A DNA stretch of 64,000 bases from Diprion similis (GCF_021155765.1 NC_060110.1:16142001-16206000); one strand, 5' to 3'; numbered from the stretch's first letter, positions 49,201 to 62,035 are shown. The notes: generated from the letters alone by a model not told the origin. A program made the numbers and translations.

Positions 49201-52200
49201 AATTAGCTAGCGAAGCTAAACTATGGGATGCATTGACATTTGACGGTAGGGATCCACCTTCTCTTTGCCTTGCGGAAACACTAGGACCTGTATGTTTTTT
49301 ACCCTTTCTTCTACCCCCACCGTATATGTGGCTGCAACCGGAAGTTAAATACGTGAAACTACTGTCAAATTCAGAGCTGATTGGCTGGGCCAAATTTTGT
49401 AATGACCCTCCGTGGGTAAGGCGCTCAGACACTGAATCACGTTTGTTTCTTCGTCGGTTAGAACCAGGGAGGCAGCGGGAATTGGTTACCACTCGACGAC
49501 CTTCTTCTGTTTCATCGGCTTCTGCCTCTTGAAGAAGTTCCTGATAATAAAGGACAAAAATTTACCATTTGCCATGTAATTGTGATAGAAGAATTATGTA
49601 AATTTCTCATTAGTTTCAAATTTATTAAAAGTGCATGAGTATCAAAAAAGAATTCCATTCTACTATATAAATTAAATTCTATTCTGCTAGGACGTATTCT
49701 TTAATATCTCGTTTCGACCTAAAACATTTTTTTTCACCCAAAACTTGATACCGCAAATCTGATAGAACTATAAAAATTCAATATACAATCGTGAAGAAAC
49801 ATGAGAAAAAAAGGTATTGGTTCAGTAGTGCATATTTCAAAGGTTATTTCTTAAACCAAGCCATTCTGATGCAGATAATTTCACTATACCATCGTCATGT
49901 CATGACCATCTTTACTCGAGCATCAATCTAGGACTACTGAAAGAAATATATCGCCAGTTAGAATTAGCTATTTCATTTAGACGTTATATTATTTATGACG
50001 AAAAATATTAGGGGAGAATGTCTCATCTCAACCGGAAAAAAAATATTAGTGGAATTCCCTAAAGTTGTATAAATCAGTTCATAGAACTGGATAGACAGAA
50101 GATTATTTGATGTACTGCCAGAACGGTGGGGGTAGTTTGGCGTTGGTCCCAAATTCGATAAGGATAATTTATTAAAACCAATATGAATGTATGAAATTCA
50201 ACTGATGTAGTCCAAAATTGATGATAGTGCGATAACATTTGTCACAAATTGCAGGGGTGGTAAAGTTGAGCAGCAAGGTAATTTTTATTGAAATTTGTCA
50301 CATTTACCTGACTGATATTGCTATGAGTATGAATATCGATTTGTGAATATTGGATAAATCAGCAACACATTGGTTCCTTATATTACGAAAAAAAAAAAAA
50401 AAAAATGTATCATCTACAAACGAAAAAAGATTAATGTAGAATTAGGTTGACAAATGTTATCTTTATGAAAGAAATGAGTTGTTTTCATCAGTACTAAACT
50501 ATATCATTCATATAATACAGGATAATGATTCTGCATTCAGCTGATATCTAGCAAGTTATTTGTATACATTCAGCTATATATCATGATTCCAAATGTTTTA
50601 AGAAATTCAACATGTTATTCTAGTCAAAATGCGCTAATGCAACTCTCTGAAGAGACAGTTCTGAATCATAGTTTAGTGATGGATACAAAAAGGACTTTGT
50701 GAAACTGTGTGGAAGATTAAATAATTGCAAAGAAAAAGAAAAATTATTGTTACCTTGAATAGGTTGGATTTTCCTTCACGATCTTTAGGACACTTGTAAG
50801 TTATAGCTTCATCCAATAAAGCTCGCAGTTCACCTTCGTTGAGGGTAGATAAAGTTGCGGGTTCCTCCTGAAAGTAAAAGCAGAAATGCGAAAACGCTGT
50901 AGTATCAAGTGCAAGCTATACACAGATACCGGTAAATTCGATAAATTATATAAATAGTGCAGTTTCCTAGACTTCATGATCATAGCTAATTGTGAATGCT
51001 TCATTGCGATAACGTCAACGATGAGAATTATATTACCTACACTAACTGTTAATAACTATAATTAGCAATGGCCCTAACAATAACTGATGTGCAAGCTTGC
51101 AAATGGACACATCTAAGTCCAAAGGTGAGAAGTATATTAAATTAGAAAACTATTTATTGATATACGTTCATTGCTGAAGTGTTTCAGGCAAAATTTATGT
51201 TGAACTATTCGGTTTGTTGTGAAAAAATTTGTAAATTTTGCTAACATTTGATGACAAACTTTAAAAGTGCAAGCAGCAAAATTTACATTTAAGCATGAGA
51301 TAGCCAAACGTATAATTAATTTAGTTAACGCAATGACGGTTCGGTAATTGGAAATAAAACAATACAACGTGTTACATTATAACTGATGTGAAATCTAAAG
51401 GCCAGGCGGTATAATAAAAGTATGTCTTTGGAAGCTGATAATGAGAACGTCAAAGTATTTTCAGAATTTTTAATAGATTTATGATTACTAAGTGGGAAAA
51501 CTCATTACTGAAAATTGCTGTGTAACGACAAAATTGATTGTAGGCATATGCAGCAGGTAAAGTCACGTTTGTTTCTGTGGATGCGGCGAGTCTCAAGGTC
51601 GCATGATCGTTGCTTTGTGTATCTATTTCTACATTCTTGCTACAGATGAATACAAATTTGTACAAAGGTTTTTTTGAATAATAATTTTCGAAACTCCTAC
51701 ACTTAAAAACTCGACGATGTTAGCTGATTCGGTGAAAAAATAAAACGGCAGATAGAAGAAAAACAAACCTAGCAAGATGACGAATGTCAGATGTTCAACT
51801 AAATGTGATTAAACTAGGTAATACTATTTTACGAACGTCACTTTTTCAAAAAATTTTGAAAAGGAAATATAACACAAATTAAACCTTTTGTATGGTCAAC
51901 TTCGACATGCGTATGTTTTAAAAATAATTTCAGAAACAAAATTCAGAAATTACTTTGTGAAGACGAAAATACATTTTCTTTGTTCAAGCAGAGACCAAAC
52001 TCATATATCGTAGAATACGGGCTGAATTTTTAAAATAGTTTCACTACTTGTCAGTCGTCATGCTTTCTGAACTTACATCACAACCTGACTCAATGTTTTG
52101 AATGCACATTTGTTTATTATTCATCACGGCATTAACAGTTCAGGTGCTTTTTAATCTAAAGTAACTGAGGCCAAATAAAGTCAATAAACTTACCACCATG

Positions 52201-55200
52201 TGAATTGTACCGATAGCTATCAGAATTGGACAACAAGATCCATCGCCGCAATATTTGTCAGTACAATTTCTGAATATGGTCGCAAGAACACGTTCTGGTG
52301 TGGAATAACAAATAAGGAAAGTATGTCAACTCAATATTGCTAAGTTTAGGGCCTCCCCGGCCTTAATAGGAACATTGAGCGAAATTTCTTTTCGATGACC
52401 TTCAACTAACTGCACACATTTTGCGAATTGTATGAAAAGTTAGTTCGTTGGAATTAGATAGTTGATAAATATTCCTTTTAATAAATAAATCGACAAAATT
52501 ACCAAACGCGTTATAATCCAATTGTACTTGTGACTAGCATAGAAGTAGTTCACGACTAGATAAGTACGGATATACGCAGATTTGTAAAGTAAATTTAAGG
52601 TTTCACTTATTGGATTCTGTGCTGGGTGGATATATTGAAACTATCTGGTCTACCACGCATTGTATACACCATTATAACAAGCCTACTTGATATCACCTGA
52701 ATCAATTAATTTTCATTAATTATGAACCACTATCGGAAAATTAAATTGTTTTACAACTCTACAAACTCTACAATATCGTTGATTCAATAGAATTTCAAAT
52801 GTCTACAATTTCTTTCTACAAAATAATAAAATATCACCTTACTTATCGATCAAGGTTAAACATGAAAAGTAAAGTTAGAAGTCCCCATTTATGCAACGGA
52901 AAAATGATCAAATCTGGATGACTTGCACTTTACTATTGTTTGTTTTTTGAAATTATTTTTATAGACTTGTCATCACATAGATGCTACGCTTAAATAATTT
53001 TATTCCTAGCTTAAGATTTGGAGTTCAAGGTCATGTAAGTATTTCAGAGAAGTTGTCAATATTTGCTTTCAAAGAAAAAATAATGATTAATAAATTGAAC
53101 ACTACAAGCTGCTTCATGCGTATGTATAGTATTCAGGTGAAATGACTGATATCGTTTTCTAGAGTAGCCAGGAACATTGGATATAATGGTTTTTAATGAG
53201 TTCAACTAATATTTAAAGTGTGGTTTGTATTTGAGCTCGAAGAGAAAAATTTTAGAGGATATTTCTTCAAATAATTTATTTTTTTGTAATATATTTACCT
53301 ATAATCGAACAACAATCGATTGAAAAGTGACTGACAATTGGATTTTTTTTATTAATAGAGTCAACAAATATTTCACGAGAAAGACACAAATAGCATGGCG
53401 AGAAACGTCTGAAATAAATCAATATTTTACAGGACCATCTTGCACTTATTAAAATTCATTCATCTGTCTTGAAACAGTGAATTTTTATGCAACGTGCAAG
53501 GTTAGTGTAAATAAGTAAAATGTGGTATTGACTTAAAACAAATTTGTATAATTAACATTGGGAGCTATATATTAGAAGCTTATCATATTGTACTGCCACT
53601 GGTACTGCCTATATTTAACTAACACATCATTTATCTACGTGTAATGATGATACCATTAGTCTGGTTAGCTACAGAATATTCTCTACATGGTATTCCACAC
53701 CCACATCAACAGATACTTTTACGATTAGTGCAATTGTAAAAGTTACTTATAAGGCATAATATTGAGGTGAATAATGCGAAGCTATGTCTGATATGCAACA
53801 CATTCCTACATGGGTATCTCTGAATTCATATCAGTCTTTCGACGCGTGTAAGGACTCGTGCACGGAAATGGACGATTCGTGCATTTCAAAATTTAATGAG
53901 AATTTTAGGATTTCTGTAAACATGTCATGCAAAGTAAAGATATTTATATGTTAATGCGTCGCTGAAGGTGATAGAGTGTGCATATTCCACTCAGATTGAT
54001 ACAAACTACTGTTTACAAAATTCCTTTACTCTGAAATATGATTTTTGCTTGCATGATTGTCAAAGCGCTTACACACACTATTAAAAATAAATGATCATAC
54101 AGTTATTTATGACACGCTGCGATCAGTAATACAGCAAAATAATCTTTGATTAATGTATTGTATAGAATCTGGCATGAAAAACTGTCTAGTAGCTGAGTTT
54201 AAGTCGTCGAAACTGGGTCGCTGTTCGATAGAATGTCAATACTACGATAAAAAAAGCGAAACTTCAGTGAATTATCCCAACTGTTTGAGGAAAATATGGA
54301 GCAAGAGGACAGAGTAGCGCTTATGACAAGATGCACCTTAACGAGTATCGGAAATCTAGTCGACCCAATTGAAGAATCAATTATCTATTAGAACGATTGA
54401 TAAAACGTGACCAATTGCGACGTGAAGTGTGACTGGTGAAAAACTGTATTCAGGGTGTTTGAAAATACGGCGAAATCATTCGGGTGTTAAGAAATCGTGA
54501 CAACTGTTGCAAATCAAGGTATTGGAGTGAAAAGTGTTTCCTCATGAAAAAGTAGTTAAAACAATAGAAGATTTACTTACAAGTTACAAGCGAAATTATA
54601 TGCAGTGCTGGGCAGTACCGGCTGCGGAATTTATATTTTTAGAGGGCACCTGGGTCGGTGTACAGTAAAACATTCGTTCATTCCTCGCACCGTTTCAGGA
54701 CACGGATACCCCGCAAAACAGTAAACGTTAAATCCACCGACCGCGAGAAACGAAGGTAGTAAATGAACCGCGATGAAAATAATTAAAGAGATAACAAATT
54801 CGCGACTAATTTATCGGTCATTTCGACGAGCGGGCGCGGCGAGCTGTTAACTCTGGCCGCCGCCATTAAACCCAGAGCGCGACCAGATCAGGGCCGGCTT
54901 ACTGGGTGGCCCTACGACATACAGAGAAGTAGGTGTCCATCTATTTGCAATTTTTCACGTGCTTTGATATTTTCCATCGAGAAAGAGACATTCCTGCGAG
55001 AATTGGAAACCTGGGTTATCGCTTAAGGGAGGGTAAAAAGTGACCGAGTTCGAAACAACTCATCCGGTTCGTTCCAAATTTGAATCTTTAAACGAGAAGG
55101 TACGTTAACGGGAACGGATCGAATTGAATAAATAGGAGGAAATTTCAGCGATTCATTATACAGTATTTCTACGGAAATAAGAAAATACGGCGCATGCTTT

Positions 55201-56587
55201 TGGGGGGAGGGGGAGGGGGGTAAATAGGCGTGTTGTAAATACGCAGCCTAGAACGGGAACGGCTAGCAATCAATGGTTCTTCGACGGCGTAGAGCGAGTT
55301 GCATTTGAGGATGTAGGTATACAGTTAGTCAACTACGGCCCTGGCTCTGCACAACAAGGCAACTTGCCAAGAAGCAGCAAGCAAGCAAGCTATTCGCAAG
55401 TCGCAATGCTCCCTATACACACCACTTTGATGTCTCTGCGTCAGTAGCGCCACATAGGTATCTTCGAAATTCAATTCACCCTCCGGCGGACAAAGGATTT
55501 TTTGAAATTTTTTTTTTTAGGTCTCAGATTTGCCCGTCATCGCCTAAGGCCACAAAAAAAATTATCCCGAAAAATGAGCAGGTACGAGAGTAAAAACGTA
55601 GATCAATTCCCGTAAAGTGGTGCAGGTTCGCGATAACCATTACCTTGCATTTTTCGCCACGTACAAGTATCTGATAAATGCATGTACACGTTTAGCGTGA
55701 ATATATGTGCGCAAGAAATGCTCATGCAAAGGAGAAAAGAGATTACAGAATATGTATTCAATTCTAGCGAACGGTTTAAAGCGTTAATTTCAAATATTGA
55801 AACCCGAGATAGATGGTCTCGAATTTCAAACGTCCTCGCCACCACCACCACCACCACCAGCACCTCCGTCGTCGCCAGGACAACTACGCACGGCTTGAAA
55901 AGACCTCCCCGTAAGTATTATTACTGCGCATCCGATGGTGAACTTGTTGGAGAGGGTTGAAAACAGCCGATTTTTAAGCGACTTCACACGGACAAATTTC
56001 GCCAAAATATCACGGCTGATCGGAGGTTGTTTTCACTTCTAGGTTATCCTAATGTTGCGAGTTATACAACGCAGGAGGGGTAGTGTAAGTGTCTAATAAA
56101 AACCTAGACAACGTACGGTGCGGAATGACAAAGATTAGAGAGAGAGAGAGAGAGAGTATCCCCGACGTTTGAACGGGTGTTCAATAAAATAGCGAGAATT
56201 CCAGGGTGACAAACGATATAAATCCTTGTCACGTGATAGCGTGATCAGCATGCATACCTGATTACCTACATTGCGAAAGAACCGTCAAGGGATTAGGGAA
56301 TTCATATAAACAGGTGAGGGCGAAATGCGGACGCAGCTTACCTGCTTGTTTTCCAAGCCTGAATTACCAGGCACACTTTGGGCCGTCGAATTAGAACTTA
56401 TTTCACTAGTTTCGGTGGTCACAGTCACGACGGTATTAGCTTCATTTATCGTGGGAGCCTCTGTGCTCGTGTCGGCTGTCCCTACGCGGTTTTCATCGGT
56501 TTTATCGGGGGCTACAGGTTCTTGATGATGCTCCGGCCATGGGGCCATCTTGCTGGAGCTTGACAGAGATATATCTTCTGTGTTCAT
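43300..56587 (-). CDS. Large low-complexity protein of unknown family, nine exons
   Basis: Exons 56587-56342, 50867-50754, 49540-49178, 48821-48537, 47870-47465, 46849-46391, 46199-45821, 45500-43774 and 43373-43300 join in phase to 1350 residues. The first in-frame ATG is 56587, after an in-frame TGA upstream. I do not recognise the family. More ordered-looking blocks are residues 83-120 (LNEGELRALLDEAITYKCPK), about 242-255 (GFSDKRAAYDWANK), the N-terminus of exon 8 (QASYADIARTA ... CWPSVPSK ... YYPSLDEL), about 1100-1160 (PAVILLDEATSDLL, IFGFEINEQLL) and the last 35 (DKIVTFVGSAWEDVMREM ... VQYYSGQ). Between them lie basic, Ser/Gln/Asn-rich and proline-rich stretches: KKKKSKKQRRRS (likely nuclear signal), PEPEPEP, tandem DKPPPNF/DRPPPMF, a His-rich run and PPPPPP. 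No membrane segment is seen. Exon 4 has a GTTAGC donor. The in-phase model and non-random blocks support a real gene; a role in RNA or chromatin regulation is only a guess. Confidence 0.82.
47939..48399. mobile_element. hAT-like MITE with perfect 8-bp target duplication, intron 4 of the unassigned gene
   Basis: A 461-base element bounded by the identical octamer ATGGATAT (47931-47938 and 48400-48407). The ends are inverted over 39 bases with seven mismatches: TAGGATAGCTCTTAAAAAGG from the left, TAGGGTGGTTCTGAAAAAGT from the right, both ending in a GACC. An 8-bp duplication with TAGGG/CAGGG-type ends is typical of hAT elements. The interior is non-coding. It sits 68 bases upstream of the exon 5 acceptor. 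Confidence 0.9.
52194..52294 (-). other. Candidate alternative exon carrying an alternative start codon
   Basis: A 101-base stretch on the minus strand with a strong acceptor (ttccacaccag before 52294) and a consensus donor (GTG then GTAAGT at 52193). It ends with ATG GTG (52199-52194), in frame with exon 2 (EEPATLSTLNEG). Spliced after the main exon 1 instead, it would shift the frame to a stop within about 25 codons. It therefore fits either a transcript from an internal promoter starting at Met-Val, or a poison cassette. No transcript evidence is available here. Confidence 0.4.
54581..54930 (-). promoter_or_regulatory. Candidate internal promoter and untranslated first exon
   Basis: A CpG-rich patch inside the long intron, rich in CGCG and CGGC words, with the YY1/Pho-like AATGGCGGCGGCC (minus strand near 54856-54868). 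It ends, in minus-strand direction, in a consensus donor GTAAGT (54580-54575). The next minus-strand exon candidate is 52294-52194. Inferred from base composition and splice signals only. Confidence 0.35.
55839..55860. repeat. (CCA)7 microsatellite
   Basis: CCACCACCACC-type triplet run of about 22 bases in the long intron; not in a supported coding frame. Confidence 0.9.
56137..56156. repeat. (AG)10 tract
   Basis: Twenty bases of alternating A and G, about 200 bases into intron 1 of the unassigned gene. GAGA-factor sites look like this in insects, so it could be regulatory; slippage is the simpler reading. Confidence 0.9.
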
Positions 56588-58339
56588 TGCCTCATATCTC
56601 CGAGGTGTTTTAGGGCCGCAAGGCCGATAATTCACGGTATACCGTCACCATTTAGGTCGGCTAATACGTCCAGCGCACGAAACCGGAGCCACAACACAAA
56701 TTTTATTTACAAATCAATCGAATTACATGGAAATACGGCATTATATCGAGGCTCTGGGGGTCCCTCGCCCGACATGCTGGACGTTGTGGGCTAGTTTAAT
56801 CGCTCGAGGTAGACATATCGAGACGGCGAGCATCGATTAATCGAAAACCCAGCTCCCGCACGATGTTCAGCTTGAAATTCAACCGAGGGGAGGGAACGAG
56901 TGCTTTTCTCGGATTTCTCCCCTTGTCAACGGGAATTTCGAACCACCCCGTTTACCCATGTGAAAACCCAAGGCCTATTCGAGCACGAAAATGGTATCGT
57001 CCGCTAGAAAAAAAAAAAATCGAAACACACAAGACGACCGTCGTCGATTGGTCGAAATTAAGAACGCGTAAACGCCGTTTTATTCGTATGCCGTTATTGC
57101 TACACTTTTACCTCACTCGCCACTTTGTAACAAAAGTCTAATTAACCTTGAAAACGTTTGCCGTAACATGACACGTTCGGGTAATCATACGTTTACCCCT
57201 GCAGAATGCGATACCAACGAGTCAACTTGAATCGTCACTGCTCCGTTATCGATCGCTCGAAACAATGCATATCCTAACCACAAAAACAAGAGGTTGTCAC
57301 TTGGCGATTGTTCCTCTGAAACTAAAATCTCCGGTTCGTAGAGGCAAATCAATTCGATATTTCCCGACCAGTTTTATCCGTTGACAGTGTTCATTGAGTT
57401 GCGTCAGTTGCAAGAACAATTAAATCTTTCACCATTTGGTCAGTTTTCAGTTTTGTTTAATGAAAATAAGAAGAAGAAAAAACACATCTATGCGTATTTA
57501 ATTCACATTGTTCCGATCGACAATACTGATGCACCCACTCAAGTTCGCAGAGTACTTATCCTAACGATTATATGACAACTAATATTATTTACACATAAAT
57601 ATTGGAACATCGACGACACAATTTATACGTAGAATTATCGTCTTTCACCATTTTCCCAACACAATAGCAACACGGCTGCTGTTGCTCCGCTTTTGCGCAT
57701 ACGGAGGGACAGATAAATTGCAATGGCCTCGCAGTTCGCATGTACATACATACGTCGTCTGGTATCAGTGCCGAATAAAGCTGTCATGGGGCCCAAGCTC
57801 TCGAAATATTCAATACTTTGTCATCTCTAGATAGTCTCGAGCTGCAGCGATTTGCACAAAATTCACCTAAATTTATCGCTAAGAGCAGATTAACTTCGAG
57901 GAGAAAATTAAACGTTCGCGAAATGATTTACCACACTTAGCATTAGCCTCTCGAATTATACGGCCCTGTTGGCTGTGTGCGTCATTGAAATCGATACGAG
58001 ACCTCGAACGGCTCTCGAAGCAGCCCCTAATCGACCCTGACTTTTCTCTCGATCCATTGACGTATTATACGGCAAATACACAGAATTACAGAAACGCATC
58101 TACGTCGCGAAGTGACGTCCAGTCTCGTCAAAGCCGGGCGGAGGTGGCTACTTGGGTCAGTGTTGTTCTCAGACGGTAATTAATACCGTAAGTTCTGATA
58201 AACGAGGTTAAAGTTGACACCAGTGGATAGCGGTTATTGATGCATCGATTACTGTTTTCCAGACGATAAGTTTTACCCCGCTTTGAGGCACGATCTTGGG
58301 ACCAACGCTACGTAGTCGGCGTCGATAAAACACGTTAAA
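56588..58339. promoter_or_regulatory. Divergent promoter region between the unassigned gene and Pis
   Basis: About 1.75 kb separates the start codons of two divergently transcribed genes. Both ends are CpG-richer than surrounding DNA (56640-57070 and 57640-58340). An NRF-1-like half site (TTTTGCGCATACGGAG, near 57690) lies inside. Open frames in this stretch have no splice partners or recognisable protein. Confidence 0.45.
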
Positions 58340-60076
58340 ATGACGGAAGCCGAAAACATCTTTATGTTTGTGCCAAACATTATTGGTAAAGCGTTTATTT
58401 ATATCGTCTATAATGCTGGTTCGAATGTTGTGATTGTCATTCTTTTTGTCTGTAGTTGTTTGCAGCGTGTGGATTTAAGCTAGTATAATTACATCATCAA
58501 ACAGGTGTGATTGTTTCAATAAATGCAGTATAAGGAGTATTGCTGCGATCGACAAACTCCAACTACAGACAGAATGTCGCAAACCCACCTGAATTCCAAA
58601 TTTTATAACAATCCGCTCATAGGATTAGCACAATTTGGAGCACTGTGGCATCTAGATGTATTTCACAGTCCTCCATCTGTGTGTTGGTATTAGCAAAGCC
58701 GAGCATAATGTCTAAGCATTACAGAGGTTTCATTTATTGATTGGAATTGGAAGGTATTCAGCCACAAAAATTTCACGTAATAAGTAAGAAGAAAATGAAA
58801 GCTTACAAAACTGATTCGGATAAAAAATTCATCCAGTCAGATTGACAAGGCATATACGAAAAAATTTCAGGTAATCAGAGATTTCCTCGGAAACTGTGGA
58901 AAGTGTAATGAAATTTCGCATATTATGCTTAAAATTTGAATTTCAAAATTGAATAACGAATACAATTCAATTAGTGATATTTAGTGAGAATGCAGCGACA
59001 GGTTTGCATGTTTGTAGGAATTTAAAATCACCTAAGGGAATTACAGAAAGCATAATATGAATGTCTTTTCCTAATATATTCTACTTTGGAATTCTATTTG
59101 CAGGTTACGGGAGGGTGATTCTGGCCTTGATATCATTCTATTTTATGCCAACAAACCACATAATTGCATCATGGTGCTATATAATCAGTGGATTATTAGA
59201 CGCAGTAGACGGTCATGCGGCAAGATATTTCAATCAGAGCACAAGGTTTGGTGCAATTTTGGACCAACTGACTGATCGTGTTGGCACCATGTGCCTCTGC
59301 GTAACACTGAGCCAATTTTATCCAGCTTATACATTTTGGTTTCAACTAAGCATGGCCATCGACATTGCCTGCCACTGGATTTACTTGCACACGTAATAAA
59401 ACAAATCTTTCATCAAAATAAGAGGAATTTTTTTGAGAAGCTGATTTGTGTTAAGTTTCAACATACGATATACCTAGTAAGTGATATATTTATCCCTCAA
59501 AACTCACTAGTTTCTGATTTCGATTTTTCAGGACGCTATTGCAAGGAAAAACGAGTCATAAATTTATAGATATGTCTGAAAATCCCATAATGCGTGTTTA
59601 CTACACAAATCGTCAGGTTCTTTTCTTTATGTGCGCTGGAAACGAGGCATTTTATGCCGCTCTGTACCTTCTGCATTTCACAGAAGGACCCATATGTAAG
59701 TATATTTAAATTTTTAATCATTTACTAATAATCTACATTACTTTCTAATAGAAACTGGTTCTTCAGATTAATTAGTCTGAAAAATATCGGGACACGTTGA
59801 TTATGACAAATGACTTTCTAGGGACAATTCTTATAATATTTCCATTTACAAAATAGTAGCTCAAAGTTTTTATAGATTGAAAATAAATTAATTTATAATC
59901 GAATAAATTTGTGTGTTACAGTGGCTGGTATAAATATATTCAGAGCGGTTCTCTACGTCTCAGCCCCAATTGCAATAGTGAAGTCTCTGATCTCTGTTTT
60001 GCATGGGTATGTGGCATGCATTAATCTGAGTATTATCGATGTGAAAGAGCGAGAGGCACTGCGCAAAGCGCACTAA
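58340..60076 (+). CDS. Pis: Phosphatidylinositol synthase (CDP-diacylglycerol-inositol 3-phosphatidyltransferase)
   Basis: Exons 58340-58385, 59104-59392, 59532-59695 and 59922-60076 join in phase to 217 residues (human CDIPT 213). It condenses CDP-diacylglycerol with myo-inositol to give phosphatidylinositol in the ER membrane, feeding all phosphoinositide signalling. The CDP-alcohol phosphotransferase signature DG-x2-AR-x8-G-x3-D-x3-D is complete (DGHAARYFNQSTRFGAILDQ followed by LTD, about residues 51-73). Conserved MTEAENIFMFVPNIIGYGR, HKFIDMSENPIMRVYYT and MCAGNEAFYAALYLLHF blocks match the family, and several hydrophobic segments fit a multi-pass membrane enzyme. The protein ends in a charged tail (KEREALRKAH). 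It is divergently transcribed from the unassigned gene. Confidence 0.96.
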
Positions 60077-60399
60077 TTTTCCTTCCATCCTTACCCTGGT
60101 ACTAGTCAGTCAAGGAATCTAGCTTTAATGACCTGTCTCTCAAAACAAAGAGGATGAATTCCCGCTGATTTTTCATTATCTTCCTCGTTATAATTACCAT
60201 GTGGTTAAATACATTATACAGATATGTCTGTTCGTGGTAACTGTCTATAAAGTTCGAAGGATAAAAACTTGTTACCCGATGTGAACAAAATAGAGTGATA
60301 GGTGGCAGTGTTGTGTTCGAACTTTGAACTCGACATTGACAACACATGATAAAATTAACGAACCGAAATCAATCGATATGTTTATAATATATATATATT

Positions 60400-60405
60400 A
60401 ATAAA
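60400..60405 (+). terminator. Proximal poly(A) signal of Pis
   Basis: AATAAA 323 bases after the Pis stop, in a TA-rich stretch. Confidence 0.45.
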
Positions 60406-60825
60406 TGTTATCAATTGTAATTGAGTGGCATTGACTTTGATGTATGACTTATTTTAACGCATGTTGTTACAAATCAAATTTTACAGTTTCAAATACTGTA
60501 TACGTGGCTGTATTTTCTTTTGTTAACCTTGTTTTTACTCCAAGATTAAGAAGATCCTGGTATCATGCATGAACGGACGATCATCAATTGACCATCGTCT
60601 ACTATATGTTGGCATGTTAATTCAAACATGAGTATCTAATGTTATTGTTTCATAGCATCTTAATATATGTGTAAGTCTAGTCAATTTATTTCCATTTATT
60701 ATTAGTATATCGTTTATACCTGTGCACAGAATGTACAAGCTGTATTCAAAGATTTAGTTACAACTCTGTTACATTGAAGAACGATATTGTTGGTCATCTT
60801 TGTGCAAAATTACAAATATTACAAG

Positions 60826-60831
60826 AATAAA
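60826..60831 (+). terminator. Distal poly(A) signal of Pis
   Basis: A second AATAAA, 749 bases after the stop; alternative 3' ends are possible. Confidence 0.4.
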
Positions 60832-61672
60832 GTATCAAAACAATGATTATTGCAATCTGCTTCAAAAAATCTATACGTTGCAATTGGTTCCATAGCAACA
60901 CAAGCGTGTGTGATGACATTACAAGAAATATTTATCCACATACACATGTTGAAAAGTAAAATGTGAAGGATTATATTTTTCACTGACAGAAGTCAAGTTT
61001 TAATATGTGTAGCTGAATACATTGAAAATCAAATTTGAATCTATTGGAGTCTTTGTTTTGTATCGAGAAAATGTCTATCGAACTGAGCTTATAGCCATAC
61101 CAAACCGTATATAAGTGCATGTGACCAAGCGGACAAAATGTTTCTAGTACATGGCGCTTGGTGCTGAGAACATATTGTTTCTACTTTTGAACAGTTGTGT
61201 AATGGAATTATCCAGTCGTTATACAAACAAGACCGATTTCAATGGCAGTGTGAATTTCATGCGCATAAAAGGTAAAAAAAAGAGAGTTACGTCTAACTAT
61301 CTGCATATTTTTTGTACTGCCAATGCTGTACCCATCGATATGATGTAACATCAAGTTCAAAATTGTTTGAAAAATGGTAGTATTCAATCTTAATTTTAAT
61401 AAAAACGTTATTCACATAATTATGCGTTTACCGGAGTAAATATAGCATATTTATAGCTTGCAGTCTAAAAAATTTTCATAACAACATGAATACATAGGAC
61501 TGAAATTAGTTTATAAACGTTAATTTAAATGCGGTATAAACATAATATTATACGAGAAAAAGTGAATCTAAATGGAAAAAATGTATGTATATGTACGATT
61601 TACAATAACAAAAATAAATGTCTAGAGCTAACCTTAAAATTTTATCCTTGATTTCCCTCATCACGGCCAGTC

Positions 61673-62035
61673 ACGTTTGGGCGCCATTTTACGACTTCAA
61701 ACATATGCAAAATCACTGCTAAGTTTTCACGCCAAACAATAAACTAACTTAAAGTATAGAATATACGAAGTATACCGACTCTTAATATAACTATCGAGCA
61801 TTTTAGACAAGAGTCAACCACTTGTTAGGAACTTTGATCACCTTACAGTACTAAAGAAAATATTTGACCAGCTGAAAAAAAAGAGAATCGGAAGTTGCAG
61901 TAGGAGAGAAGAAAACAGAAAATTCACTGCCGGCTTAGGCTATTCGGGGATCAAGAGTTTAACACCGAATCTCAAAACAGATACCCAGACGTGGTACGAG
62001 CGCCAGCTACGATTTAAAATGGTGGCGGGACGTAA
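61673..62035. promoter_or_regulatory. Possible divergent promoter: inverted ATGGCG/ATGGTGGCGGGA motifs
   Basis: The minus strand of 61673-61693 reads CGTAAAATGGCGCC and the plus strand at 62012-62031 reads TTTAAAATGGTGGCGGGACG. Both resemble YY1/Pho sites, and the second also contains an E2F-like GGCGGGA. The segment between has local CpG and GC bumps. No first exon was found on either side, so this is tentative. Confidence 0.25.

Larger units (their letters stand above)
50868..56341 (-). other. 5.5 kb intron 1 of the unassigned gene
   Basis: Mostly AT-rich with no recognised gene. It contains a candidate alternative exon (52194-52294), a CpG-rich promoter-like stretch (54620-54930), a G-rich tract near 55202-55220 (three G runs broken by single A), a (CCA)n tract (55839-55860) and an (AG)10 tract (56137-56156). 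Confidence 0.6.

Noticed and set aside
55375-55392. (AGCA)n run resembling the gcttgcttgc part of the satellite on the other strand
   Set aside because: Only a simple tetranucleotide run is shared; no other monomer sequence follows.
56588-56635. Extension of the unassigned gene to a start at 56635
   Set aside because: That codon is GTG; the first in-frame ATG is 56587 and an in-frame TGA lies just upstream of 56635.
56863-57141. 92-codon plus-strand frame near the divergent promoter
   Set aside because: It lies in CpG-rich upstream DNA, has no homologue I recognise and no supporting splice structure.
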